Source: Metridium senile (taxonomy: Eukaryota > Cnidaria > Anthozoa > Actiniaria > Metridiidae). From it: a stretch of DNA of 64,000 nucleotides. A program made the position numbers and the translations under genes. Positions 1 through 12,536 of the stretch are shown piece after piece; position 1 is the stretch's first letter, and every line of letters starts with the position of its first letter. Under the pieces are notes generated by a model. It did no database searches. It had not been told where the DNA came from and saw only the letters and a program-made list of their open reading frames with translations. The stretch covers positions 5,645,961 to 5,709,960 of the forward strand of contig OX459108.1 in the NCBI GenBank assembly GCA_949775045.1. The letters are read 5' to 3'.

Positions 1-163
1 GAATATTAGAGCATTCTGATAAATGCCCAAGATTTTATTTAGAAAAAAACTACAAAATCCTACCCAGAATGCAATATGCCCTATAGGGTGATGTGAAAAT
101 GTGTCAAAAAGATCGGGGTTTTCGGCACAAAATTTTGGCCTAGTCCCTGTTAGTAATGTCTGA

Positions 164-309
164 GAATATTAGAGCATTCTGATAAATGCCCAAGATTTTA
201 TTTAGAAAAAACTACAAAATCCTACCCAGAATGCAATATGCCCTATAGGGTGATGTGAAAATGTGTCAAAAAGATCGGGGTTTTCGGCTCAAAATTTTCG
301 CCTAGTCCC
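164..309 (+). repeat. Class A satellite monomers at the left window edge
   Basis: One complete class A monomer (1-163) is followed by the last A copy before the first B block. That last copy has cggctcaaaattttcg in place of cggcacaaaattttgg and is cut at cctagtccc. The cggctc variant occurs in the final A copy before nearly every B block, so it belongs to the repeating unit and is not a private mutation. Class A copies vary mainly at three places: the A-run before ctac or tac (aaaaaactac, aaaaaaatac, aaaaagctac), ttttgg/ttttcg/tttttg before cctag or cttag, and atta/acta in gaatattag. Confidence 0.95.
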
Positions 310-2185
310 AGAATGCCTTATTGACTACCATAGGGGTCTCTAAAAGTCGTTAAAAAAAATCGGGGTTTTCGACTCAAACTGATCGCTAGGACCATGAGAA
401 CAATGTCTAGAAATATCTAAGCTTTCTGATAAAACTGAAATATTCTATTTAGGAAAAACTACAAAATCTTACCCAGAATGCCTTATAGACTACCATAGGG
501 GTCTCTAAAAGTCGTTAAAAAAAATCGGGGTTTTCGACTCAAACTGATCGCTTAGACCCCGAGAACAATGTCTAGAAATATCTAAGCTTTTTGATAAAAC
601 CGAAAAATTCTATTTAGGAAAAACTACAAAATCATACCTAAAATGCCTTATAGCCTTTAGGATTTGCTAAAAATGTGTCAAAAAAATCGGGGATTTCGAC
701 TCAAACTGATCGCTAGGACCCCGAGAACAATGTCTAGAAATATCTAAGCTTGCTGATAAAACCGAAAAATTCTATTTAGCAAAAACTACAAAATCATACC
801 CAGAATGCCTTATTGCCATTGGGATTTGCTAAAAATGTGTCAAAACAATCGGGGTTTCAACTCAAACTGATCGCTAGGACCCCGAGAACAATGTCTAGAA
901 ATATCTAAGCTTTCTTGTATAACCGAAAAATTCTATTTAGGAAAAACTACAAAAACCTTACCCAGAATGCTCTATAGACTAACATAGGGGTTTCTTAAAG
1001 TCGTTAAAAAAAATCGGGGTTTTCGACTCAAACTGATCGCTTAGACCCTGAGAACAATGTCTAGAAATATCTAAGCTTTCTGATAAAACCGAAATATTCT
1101 ATTTAGGAAAAACTACAAAATCATACCCAGAATGCCTTATAGACTACCATAGGGGTCTCTAAAAGTCGTTAAAAAAAATCGGGGTTTTCGACTTAAACTG
1201 ATCGCTAGGACCATGAGAACAATGTCTAGAAATATCTAAGCTTTCTGATAAAACCGAAATATTCTATTTAGGAAAAACTACAAAATCACACCCAGAATGC
1301 CTTATGGCCTTTGGGATTTGCTAAAAATGTGTCAAAACAATCGGGGTTTTCGACTCAAACTGATCGCTAGGACCATGAGAACAATGTCTAGAAATATCTA
1401 AGCTTTCTGATAAAATCGAATTATTCTATTTAGGAAAAACTACAAAATCTTACCAAGAATGCCTTATGCCCTTTGGGATTTGCTAAAAATGTGTCAAAAA
1501 GATCGGGGTTTTCGGCACAAAATTTTCGCTTAGTCCCTGTTAGTAATGTCTGAGAATATTAGAGCATTCTGATAAATGCCCAAGATTTTATTTAGAAAAA
1601 AATACAAAATCCTACCCAGAATGCAATATGCCCTATAGGGTGATGTGAAAATGTGTCAAAAAGATCGGGGTTTTCGGCACAAAATTTTGGCCTAGTCCCT
1701 GTTAGTAATGTCTGAGAATATTAGAGCATTCTGATAAATGCCCAAGATTTTATTTAGAAAAAAATACAAAATCCTACCCAGAATGCAATATGCCCTATAG
1801 GGGGATGTGAAAATGTGTCAAAAAGATCGGGGTTTTCGGCACAAAATTTTCGCCTAGTCCCTGTTAGTAATGTCTGAGAATACTAGAGCATTCTGATAAA
1901 TGCCTAAGATTTTATTTAGAAAAAGCTACAAAATCCTACCCAGAATGCAATATGCCCTATAATGTGATGTGAAAATGTGTCAAAAAGATCGAGGTTTTCG
2001 GCACAAAATTTTTGCTTAGTCCCTGTTAGTAATGTCTGAGAATATTAGAGCATTCTGATAAATGCCCAAGATTTTATTTAGAAAAAGCTACAAAATCCTA
2101 CCCAGAATGCAATATGCCCTATAGGGTGATGTGAAAATGTGTCAAAAAGATCGGGGTTTTCGGCTCAAAATTTTCGTTTAGTCCC
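310..2185 (+). repeat. Higher-order unit 1: canonical 8-monomer B block + 4 A monomers
   Basis: The B block is 310-1500 and the A run 1501-2185. This unit gives the reference B block: b1 310-410 (truncated, x type), b2 411-575 (x, 165 bp), b3 576-737 (y, 162 bp), b4 738-898 (y, 161 bp; ttagcaaaaac and ggggtttcaactc), b5 899-1064 (x, 166 bp; cttgtataaccg), b6 1065-1229 (x), b7 1230-1391 (y) and b8 1392-1553 (y in its first two thirds, class A after gtgtcaaaaagatc). The block order is x x y y x x y y. Confidence 0.92.
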
Positions 2186-4870
2186 AGAATGCCTTATTGA
2201 CTACCATAGGGGTCTCTAAAAGTCGTTAAAAAAATCGGGGTTTTCGACTCAAACTGATCGCTAGGACCATGAGAACAATGTCTAGAAATATCTAAGCTTT
2301 CTGATAAAACTGAAATATTCTATTTAGGAAAAACTACAAAATCTTACCCAGAATGCCTTATAGACTACCATAGGGGTCTCTAAAAGTCGTTAAAAAAAAT
2401 CGGGGTTTTCGACTCAAACTGATCGCTTAGACCCCGAGAACAATGTCTAGAAATATCTAAGCTTTTTGATAAAACCGAAAAATTCTATTTAGGAAAAACT
2501 ACAAAATCATACCTAAAATGCCTTATAGCCTTTAGGATTTGCTAAAAATGTGTCAAAAAAATCGGGGATTTCGACTCAAACTGATCGCTAGGACCCCGAG
2601 AACAATGTCTAGAAATATCTAAGCTTGCTGATAAAACCGAAAAATTCTATTTAGCAAAAACTACAAAATCATACCCAGAATGCCTTATTGCCATTGGGAT
2701 TTGCTAAAAATGTGTCAAAACAATCGGGGTTTCAACTCAAACTGATCGCTAGGACCCCGAGAACAATGTCTAGAAATATCTAAGCTTTCTTGTATAACCG
2801 AAAAATTCTATTTAGGAAAAACTACAAAAACCTTACCCAGAATGCTCTATAGACTAACATAGGGGTTTCTTAAAGTCGTTAAAAAAAATCGGGGTTTTCG
2901 ACTCAAACTGATCGCTTAGACCCTGAGAACAATGTCTAGAAATATCTAAGCTTTCTGATAAAACCGAAATATTCTATTTAGGAAAAACTACAAAATCATA
3001 CCCAGAATGCCTTATAGACTACCATAGGGGTCTCTAAAAGTCGTTAAAAAAAATCGGGGTTTTCAATTCAAACTGATCGCTAGGACCATGAGAACAATGT
3101 CTAGAAATATCTAAGCTTTCTGATAAAACCGAAATATTCTATTTAGGAAAAACTACAAAATCACACCCAGAATGCCTTATGGCCTTTGGGATTTGCTAAA
3201 AATGTGTCAAAACAATCGGGGTTTTCGACTCAAACTGATCGCTAGGACCATGAGAACAATGTCTAGAAATATCTAAGCTTTCTGATAAAATCGAATTATT
3301 CTATTTAGGAAAAACTACAAAATCTTACCAAGAATGCCTTATGCCCTTTTGGATTTGCTAAAAATGTGTCAAAAAGATCGGGGTTTTCGGCACAAAATTT
3401 TCGCTTAGTCCCTGTTAGTAATGTCTGAGAATATTAGAGCATTCTGATAAATGCCCAAGATTTTATTTAGAAAAAACTACAAAATCCTACCCAGAATGCA
3501 ATATGCCCTATAGGGTGATGTGAAAATGTGTCAAAAAGATCGGAGTTTTCGGCACAAAATTTTGGCCTAGTCCCTGTTAGTAATGTCTGAGAATATTAGA
3601 GCATTCTGATAAATGCCCAAGATTTTATTTAGAAAAAACTACAAAATCTTACCCAGAATGCAATATGCCCTATAGGGTGATGTGAAAATGTGTCAAAAAG
3701 ATCGGGATTTTCGGCACAAAATTTTGGCCTAGTCCCTGTTAGTAATGTCTGAGAATATTAGAGCATTCTGATAAATGCCCAAGATTTTATTTAGAAAAAA
3801 ATACAAAATCCTACCCAGAATGCAATATGCCCTATAGGGTGATGTGAAAATGTGTCAAAAAGATCGGGGTTTTCGGCACAAAATTTTCGCCTAGTCCCTG
3901 TTAGTAATGTCTGAGAATACTAGAGCATTCTGATAAATGCCCAAGATTTTATTTAGAAAAAGCTACAAAATCCTACCCAGAATGCAATATGCCCTATACA
4001 GTGATGTGAAAATGTGTCAAAAAGATCGGGATTTTCGGCACAAAATTTTCGCCTAGTCCCTGTTAGTAATGTCTGAGAATACTAGAGCATTCTGATAAAT
4101 GCCCAAGATTTTATTTAGAAAAAGCTACAAAATCCTACCCAGAATGCAATATGCCCTATAGGGTGATGTGAAAATGTGTCAAAAAGATCGGGGTTTTCGG
4201 CACAAAATTTTCGCCTAGTCCCTGTTAGTAATGTCTGAGAATATTAGAGCATTCTGATAAATGCCCAAGATTTTATTTAGAAAAAGCTACAAAATCCTAC
4301 CCAGAATGCAATATGCCGTATAGGGTGATGTGAAAATGTGTCAAAAAGATCGGGGTTTTCGGCACAAAATTTTGGCCTAGTCCCTGTTAGTAATGTCTGA
4401 GAATATTAGAGCATTCTGATAAATGCCCAAGATTTTATTTAGAAAAAAATACAAAATCCTACCCAGAATGCAATATGCCCTATAGGGTGATGTGAAAATG
4501 TGTCAAAAAGATCGGGGTTTTCGGCACAAAATTTTCGCCTAGTCCCTGTTAGTAATGTCTGAGAATACTAGAGCATTCTGATAAATGCCTAAGATTTTAT
4601 TTAGAAAAAGCTACAAAATCCTACCCAGAATGCAATATGCCCTATAGGGTGATGTGAAAATGTGTCAAAAAGATCGAGGTTTTCGGCACAAAATTTTTGC
4701 TTAGTCCCTGTTAGTAATGTCTGAGAATATTAGAGCATTCTGATAAATGCCCAAGATTTTATTTAGAAAAAGCTACAAAATCCTACCCAGAATGCAATAT
4801 GCCCTATAGGGTGATGTGAAAATGTGTCAAAAAGATCGGGGTTTTCGGCTCAAAATTTTCGCCTAGTCCC
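2186..4870 (+). repeat. Higher-order unit 2: canonical B block + 9 A monomers
   Basis: The B block is 2186-3375 and the A run 3376-4870, which fits 37 + 9x162 bp. Private changes include tttcaattcaaac in b6 (near 3061), where other copies have tttcgactcaaac, and cccttttggattt in b8 (near 3345). The A run includes copies with a cgaggttttc/tttttgctt variant, which recurs as a linked pair in many A runs. Confidence 0.9.
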
Positions 4871-6584
4871 AGAATGCCTTATTGACTACCATAGGGGTCT
4901 CTAAAAGTCGTTAAAAAAAATCGGGGTTTTCGACTCAAACTGATCGCTAGGACCATGAGAACAATGTCTAGAAATATCTAAGCTTTCTGATAAAACTGAA
5001 ATATTCTATTTAGGAAAAACTACAAAATCTTACCCAGAATGCCTTATAGACTACCATAGGGGTCTCTAAAAGTCGTTAAAAAAAATCGGGGTTTTCGACT
5101 CAAACTGATCGCTTAGACCCCGAGAACAATGTCTAGAAATATCTAAGCTTTTTGATAAAACCGAAAAATTCTATTTAGGAAAAACTACAAAATCATACCT
5201 AAAATGCCTTATAGCCTTTAGGATTTGCTAAAAATGTGTCAAAAAAATCGGGGATTTCGACTCAAACTGATCGCTAGGACCCCGAGAACAATGTCTAGAA
5301 ATATCTAAGCTTGCTGATAAAACCGAAAAATTCTATTTAGCAAAAACTACAAAATCATACCCAGAATGCCTTATTGCCATTGGGATTTGCTAAAAATGTG
5401 TCAAAACAATCGGGGTTTCAACTCAAACTGATCGCTAGGACCCCGAGAACAATGTCTAGAAATATCTAAGCTTTCTTGTATAACCGAAAAATTCTATTTA
5501 GGAAAAACTACAAAAACCTTACCCAGAATGCTCTATAGACTAACATAGGGGTTTCTTAAAGTCGTTAAAAAAAATCGGGGTTTTCGACTCAAACTGATCG
5601 CTTAGACCCTGAGAACAATGTCTAGAAATATCTAAGCTTTCTGATAAAACCGAAATATTCTATTTAGGAAAAACTACAAAATCATACCCAGAATGCCTTA
5701 TAGACTACCATAGGGGTCTCTAAAAGTCGTTAAAAAAAATCGGGGTTTTCGACTCAAACTGATCGCTAGGACCATGAGAACAATGTCTAGAAATATCTAA
5801 GCTTTCTGATAAAACCGAAATATTCTATTTAGGAAAAACTACAAAATCACACCCAGAATGCCTTATGGCCTTTGGGATTTGCTAAAAATGTGTCAAAACA
5901 ATCGGGGTTTTCGACTCAAACTGATCGCTAGGACCATGAGAACAATGTCTAGAAATATCTAAGCTTTCTGATAAAATCGAATTATTCTATTTAGGAAAAA
6001 CTACAAAATCTTACCAAGAATGCCTTATGCCCTTTGGGATTTGCTAAAAATGTGTCAAAAAGATCGGGGTTTTCGGCACAAAATTTTCGCTTAGTCCCTG
6101 TTAGTAATGTCTGAGAATATTAGAGCATTCTGATAAATGCCCAAGATTTTATTTAGAAAAAACTACAAAATCCTACCCAGAATGCAATATGCCCTATAGG
6201 GTGATGTGAAAATGTGTCAAAAAGATCGGGGTTTTCGGCACAAAATTTTCGCCTAGTCCCTGTTAGTAACGTCTGAGAATATTAGAGCATTCTGATAAAT
6301 GCCCAAGATTTTATTTAGAAAAAGCTACAAAATCCTACCCAGAATGCAATATGCCCTATAGGGTGATGTGAAAATGTGTCAAAAAGATCGGGGTTTTCGG
6401 CACAAAATTTTGGCCTAGTCCCTGTTAGTAATGTCTGAGAATATTAGAGCATTCTGATAAATGCCCAAGATTTTATTTAGAAAAAACTACAAAATCCTAC
6501 CCAGAATGCAATATGCCCTATAGGGTGATGTGAAAATGTGTCAAAAAGATCGGGGTTTTCGGCTCAAAATTTTCGCCTACTCCC
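4871..6584 (+). repeat. Higher-order unit 3: canonical B block + 3 A monomers
   Basis: The B block is 4871-6061 (1,191 bp, the same length as in unit 1) and the A run 6062-6584 (37 + 3x162 bp). The last A copy ends in cctactccc where most units have cctagtccc. That base change reappears before units 8, 9 and 10. Confidence 0.9.
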
Positions 6585-8136
6585 AGAATGCCTTATTGAC
6601 TACCATAGGGGTCTCTAAAAGTCGTTAAAAAAAATCGGGGTTTTCGACTCAAACTGATCGCTAGGACCATGAGAACAATGTCTAGAAATATCTAAGCTTT
6701 CTGATAAAACTGAAATATTCTATTTAGGAAAAACTACAAAATCTTACCCAGAATGCCTTATAGACTACCATAGGGGTCTCTAAAAGTCGTTAAAAAAAAT
6801 CGGGGTTTTCGACTCAAACTGATCGCTTAGACCCCGAGAACAATGTCTAGAAATATCTAAGCTTTTTGATAAAACCGAAAAATTCTATTTAGGAAAAACT
6901 ACAAAATCATACCTAAAATGCCTTATAGCCTTTAGGATTTGCTAAAAATGTGTCAAAAAAATCGGGGATTTCGACTCAAACTGATCGCTAGGACCCCGAG
7001 AACAATGTCTAGAAATATCTAAGCTTGCTGATAAAACCGAAAAATTCTATTTAGCAAAAACTACAAAATCATACCCAGAATGCCTTATTGCCATTGGGAT
7101 TTGCTAAAAATGTGTCAAAACAATCGGGGTTTCAACTCAAACTGATCGCTAGGACCCCGAGAACAATGTCTAGAAATATCTAAGCTTTCTTGTATAACCG
7201 AAAAATTCTATTTAGGAAAAACTACAAAAACCTTACCCAGAATGCTCTATAGACTAACATAGGGGTTTCTTAAAGTCGTTAAAAAAAATCGGGGTTTTCG
7301 ACTCAAACTGATCGCTTAGACCCTGAGAACAATGTCTAGAAATATCTAAGCTTTCTGATAAAACCGAAATATTCTATTTAGGAAAAACTACAAAATCATA
7401 CCCAGAATGCCTTATAGACTACCATAGGGGTCTCTAAAAGTCGTTAAAAAAAATCGGGGTTTTCGACTCAAACTGATCGCTAGGACCATGAGAACAATGT
7501 CTAGAAATATCTAAGCTTTCTGATAAAACCGAAATATTCTATTTAGGAAAAACTACAAAATCACACCCAGAATGCCTTATGGCCTTTGGGATTTGCTAAA
7601 AATGTGTCAAAACAATCGGGGTTTTCGACTCAAACTGATCGCTAGGACCATGAGAACAATGTCTAGAAATATCTAAGCTTTCTGATAAAATCGAATTATT
7701 CTATTTAGGAAAAACTACAAAATCTTACCAAGAATGCCTTATGCCCTTTGGGATTTGCTAAAAATGTGTCAAAAAGATCGGGGTTTTCGGCACAAAATTT
7801 TCGCTTAGTCCCTGTTAGTAATGTCTGAGAATATTAGAGCATTCTGATAAATGCCCAAGATTTTATTTAGAAAAAACTACAAAATCCTACCCAGAATGCA
7901 ATATGCCCTATAGGGTGATGTGAAAATGTGTCAAAAAGATCGGGGTTTTCGGCACAAAATTTTGGCCTAGTCCCTGTTAGTAATGTCTGAGAATATTAGA
8001 GCATTCTGATAAATGCCCAAGATTTTATTTAGAAAAAACTACAAAATCCTACCCAGAATGCAATATGCCCTATAGGGTGATGTGAAAATGTGTCAAAAAG
8101 ATCGGGGTTTTCGGCTCAAAATTTTCGCCTAGTCCC
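6585..8136 (+). repeat. Higher-order unit 4: canonical B block + 2 A monomers (shortest unit)
   Basis: The B block is 6585-7775 and the A run 7776-8136 (37 + 2x162 bp), the smallest A run in the window. The entry junction has the cctactccc variant. Confidence 0.9.
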
Positions 8137-10498
8137 AGAATGCCTTATTGACTACCATAGGGGTCTCTAAAAGTCGTTAAAAAAAATCGGGGTTTTCGAC
8201 TCAAACTGATCGCTAGGACCATGAGAACAATGTCTAGAAATATCTAAGCTTTCTGATAAAACTGAAATATTCTATTTAGGAAAAACTACAAAATCTTACC
8301 CAGAATGCCTTATAGACTACCATAGGGGTCTCTAAAAGTCGTTAAAAAAAATCGGGGTTTTCGACTCAAACTGATCGCTTAGACCCCGAGAACAATGTCT
8401 AGAAATATCTAAGCTTTTTGATAAAACCGAAAAATTCTATTTAGGAAAAACTACAAAATCATACCTAAAATGCCTTATAGCCTTTAGGATTTGCTAAAAA
8501 TGTGTCAAAAAAATCGGGGATTTCGACTCAAACTGATCGCTAGGACCCCGAGAACAATGTCTAGAAATATCTAAGCTTGCTGATAAAACCGAAAAATTCT
8601 ATTTAGCAAAAACTACAAAATCATACCCAGAATGCCTTATTGCCATTGGGATTTGCTAAAAATGTGTCAAAACAATCGGGGTTTCAACTCAAACTGATCG
8701 CTAGGACCCCGAGAACAATGTCTAGAAATATCTAAGCTTTCTTGTATAACCGAAAAATTCTATTTAGGAAAAACTACAAAAACCTTACCCAGAATGCTCT
8801 ATAGACTAACATAGGGGTTTCTTAAAGTCGTTAAAAAAAATCGGGGTTTTCGACTCAAACTGATCGCTTAGACCCTGAGAACAATGTCTAGAAATATCTA
8901 AGCTTTCTGATAAAACCGAAATATTCTATTTAGGAAAAACTACAAAATCATACCCAGAATGCCTTATAGACTACCATAGGGGTCTCTAAAAGTCGTTAAA
9001 AAAAATCGGGGTTTTCGACTCAAACTGATCGCTAGGACCATGAGAACAATGTCTAGAAATATCTAAGCTTTCTGATAAAACCGAAATATTCTATTTAGGA
9101 AAAACTACAAAATCACACCCAGAATGCCTTATGGCCTTTGGGATTTGCTAAAAATGTGTCAAAACAATCGGGGTTTTCGACTCAAACTGATCGCTAGGAC
9201 CATGAGAACAATGTCTAGAAATATCTAAGCTTTCTGATAAAATCGAATTATTCTATTTAGGAAAAACTACAAAATCTTACCAAGAATGCCTTATGCCCTT
9301 TGGGATTTGCTAAAAATGTGTCAAAAAGATCGGGGTTTTCGGCACAAAATTTTCGCTTAGTCCCTGTTAGTAATGTCTGAGAATATTAGAGCATTCTGAT
9401 AAATGCCCAAGATTTTATTTAGAAAAAACTACAAAATCCTACCCAGAATGCAATATGCCCTATAGGGTGATGTGAAAATGTGTCAAAAAGATCGGGGTTT
9501 TCGGCACAAAATTTTGGCCTAGTCCCTGTTAGTAATGTCTGAGAATATTAGAGCATTCTGATAAATGCCCAAGATTTTATTTAGAAAAAACTACAAAATC
9601 CTACCCAGAATGCAATATGCCCTATAGGGTGATGTGAAAATGTGTCAAAAAGATCGGGGCTTTCGGCACAAAATTTTTGCCTAGTCCCTGTTAGTAATGT
9701 CTGAGAATATTAGAGCATTCTGATAAATGCCCAAGATTTTATTTAGAAAAAAATACAAAATCCTACCCAGAATGCAATATGCCCTATAGGGTGATGTGAA
9801 AATGTGTCAAAAAGATCGGGGTTTTCGGCACAAAATTTTGGCCTAGTCCCTGTTAGTAATGTCTGAGAATATTAGAGCATTCTGATAAATGCCCAAGATT
9901 TTATTTAGAAAAAGCTACAAAATCCTACCCAGAATGCAATATGCCCTATAGGGTGATGTGAAAATGTGTCAAAAAGATCGGGGTTTTCGGCACAAAATTT
10001 TCGCCTAGTCCCTGTTAGTAATGTCTGAGAATATTAGAGCATTCTGATAAATGCCCAAGATTTTATTTAGAAAAAAATACAAAATCCTACCCAGAATGCA
10101 ATATGCCCTATAGGGTGATGTGAAAATGTGTCAAAAAGATCGGGGTTTTCGGCACAAAATTTTGGCCTAGTCCCTGTTAGTAATGTCTGAGAATATTAGA
10201 GCATTCTGATAAATGCCCAAGATTTTATTTAGAAAAAAATACAAAATCCTACCCAGAATGCAATATGCCCTATAGGGTGATGTGAAAATGTGTCAAAAAG
10301 ATCGAGGTTTTCGGCACAAAATTTTTGCTTAGTCCCTGTTAGTAATGTCTGAGAATATTAGAGCATTCTGATAAATGCCCAAGATTTTATTTAGAAAAAG
10401 CTACAAAATCCTACCCAGAATGCAATATGCCCTATAGGGTGATGTGAAAATGTGTCAAAAAGATCGGGGTTTTCGGCTCAAAATTTTCGCCTAGTCCC
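8137..10498 (+). repeat. Higher-order unit 5: canonical B block + 7 A monomers
   Basis: The B block is 8137-9327 and the A run 9328-10498 (37 + 7x162 bp). The A run contains a private cggggctttcgg (near 9656) that is also found in the unit 10 A run (near 21311), which suggests those two A runs share a recent source. Confidence 0.9.
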
Positions 10499-12536
10499 AG
10501 AATGCCTTATTGACTACCATAGGGGTCTCTAAAAGTCGTTAAAAAAAATCGGGGTTTTCGACTCAAACTGATCGCTAGGACCATGAGAACAATGTCTAGA
10601 AATATCTAAGCTTTCTGATAAAACTGAAATATTCTATTTAGGAAAAACTACAAAATCTTACCCAGAATGCCTTATAGACTACCATAGGGGTCTCTAAAAG
10701 TCGTTAAAAAAAATCGGGGTTTTCGACTCAAACTGATCGCTTAGACCCCGAGAACAATGTCTAGAAATATCTAAGCTTTTTGATAAAACCGAAAAATTCT
10801 ATTTAGGAAAAACTACAAAATCATACCTAAAATGCCTTATAGCCTTTAGGATTTGCTAAAAATGTGTCAAAAAAATCGGGGATTTCGACTCAAACTGATC
10901 GCTAGGACCCCGAGAACAATGTCTAGAAATATCTAAGCTTGCTGATAAAACCGAAAAATTCTATTTAGCAAAAACTACAAAATCATACCCAGAATGCCTT
11001 ATTGCCATTGGGATTTGCTAAAAATGTGTCAAAACAATCGGGGTTTCAACTCAAACTGATCGCTAGGACCCCGAGAACAATGTCTAGAAATATCTAAGCT
11101 TTCTTGTATAACCGAAAAATTCTATTTAGGAAAAACTACAAAAACCTTACCCAGAATGCTCTATAGACTAACATAGGGGTTTCTTAAAGTCGTTAAAAAA
11201 AATCGGGGTTTTCGACTCAAACTGATCGCTTAGACCCTGAGAACAATGTCTAGAAATATCTAAGCTTTCTGATAAAACCGAAATATTCTATTTAGGAAAA
11301 ACTACAAAATCATACCCAGAATGCCTTATAGACTACCATAGGGGTCTCTAAAAGTCGTTAAAAAAAATCGGGGTTTTCGACTCAAACTGATCGCTAGGAC
11401 CATGAGAACAATGTCTAGAAATATCTAAGCTTTCTGATAAAACCGAAATATTCTATTTAGGAAAAACTACAAAATCACACCCAGAATGCCTTATGGCCTT
11501 TGGGATTTGCTAAAAATGTGTCAAAACAATCGGGGTTTTCGACTCAAACTGATCGCTAGGACCATGAGAACAATGTCTAGAAATATCTAAGCTTTCTGAT
11601 AAAATCGAATTATTCTATTTAGGAAAAACTACAAAATCTTACCAAGAATGCCTTATGCCCTTTGGGATTTGCTAAAAATGTGTCAAAAAGATCGGGGTTT
11701 TCGGCACAAAATTTTCGCCTAGTCCCTGTTAGTAATGTCTGAGAATATTAGAGCATTCTGATAAATGCCCAAGATTTTATTTAGAAAAAAATACAAAATC
11801 CTACCCAGAATGCAATATGCCCTATAGGGTGATGTGAAAATGTGTCAAAAAGATCGGGGTTTTCGGCACAAAATTTTGGCCTAGTCCCTGTTAGTAATGT
11901 CTGAGAATATTAGAGCATTCTGATAAATGCCCAAGATTTTATTTAGAAAAAGCTACAAAATCCTACCCAGAATGCAATATGCCCTATAGGGTGATGTGAA
12001 AATGTGTCAAAAAGATCGGGGTTTTCGGCACAAAATTTTCGCCTAGTCCCTGTTAGTAATGTCTGAGAATATTAGAGCATTCTGATAAATGCCCAAGATT
12101 TTATTTAGAAAAAAATACAAAATCCTACCCAGAATGCAATATGCCCTATAGGGTGATGTGAAAATGTGTCAAAAAGATCGGGGTTTTCGGCACAAAATTT
12201 TGGCCTAGTCCCTGTTAGTAATGTCTGAGAATATTAGAGCATTCTGATAAATGCCCAAGATTTTATTTAGAAAAAAATACAAAATCCTACCCAGAATGCA
12301 ATATGCCCTATAGGGTGATGTGAAAATGTGTCAAAAAGATCGAGGTTTTCGGCACAAAATTTTTGCTTAGTCCCTGTTAGTAATGTCTGAGAATATTAGA
12401 GCATTCTGATAAATGCCCAAGATTTTATTTAGAAAAAGCTACAAAATCCTACCCAGAATGCAATATGCCCTATAGGGTGATGTGAAAATGTGTCAAAAAG
12501 ATCGGGGTTTTCGGCTCAAAATTTTCGCCTAGTCCC
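10499..12536 (+). repeat. Higher-order unit 6: canonical B block + 5 A monomers
   Basis: The B block is 10499-11689 and the A run 11690-12536 (37 + 5x162 bp). The A run closely matches the last five copies of the unit 5 A run, variant for variant, including the cgaggttttc/tttttgctt copy second from the end. Confidence 0.9.
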
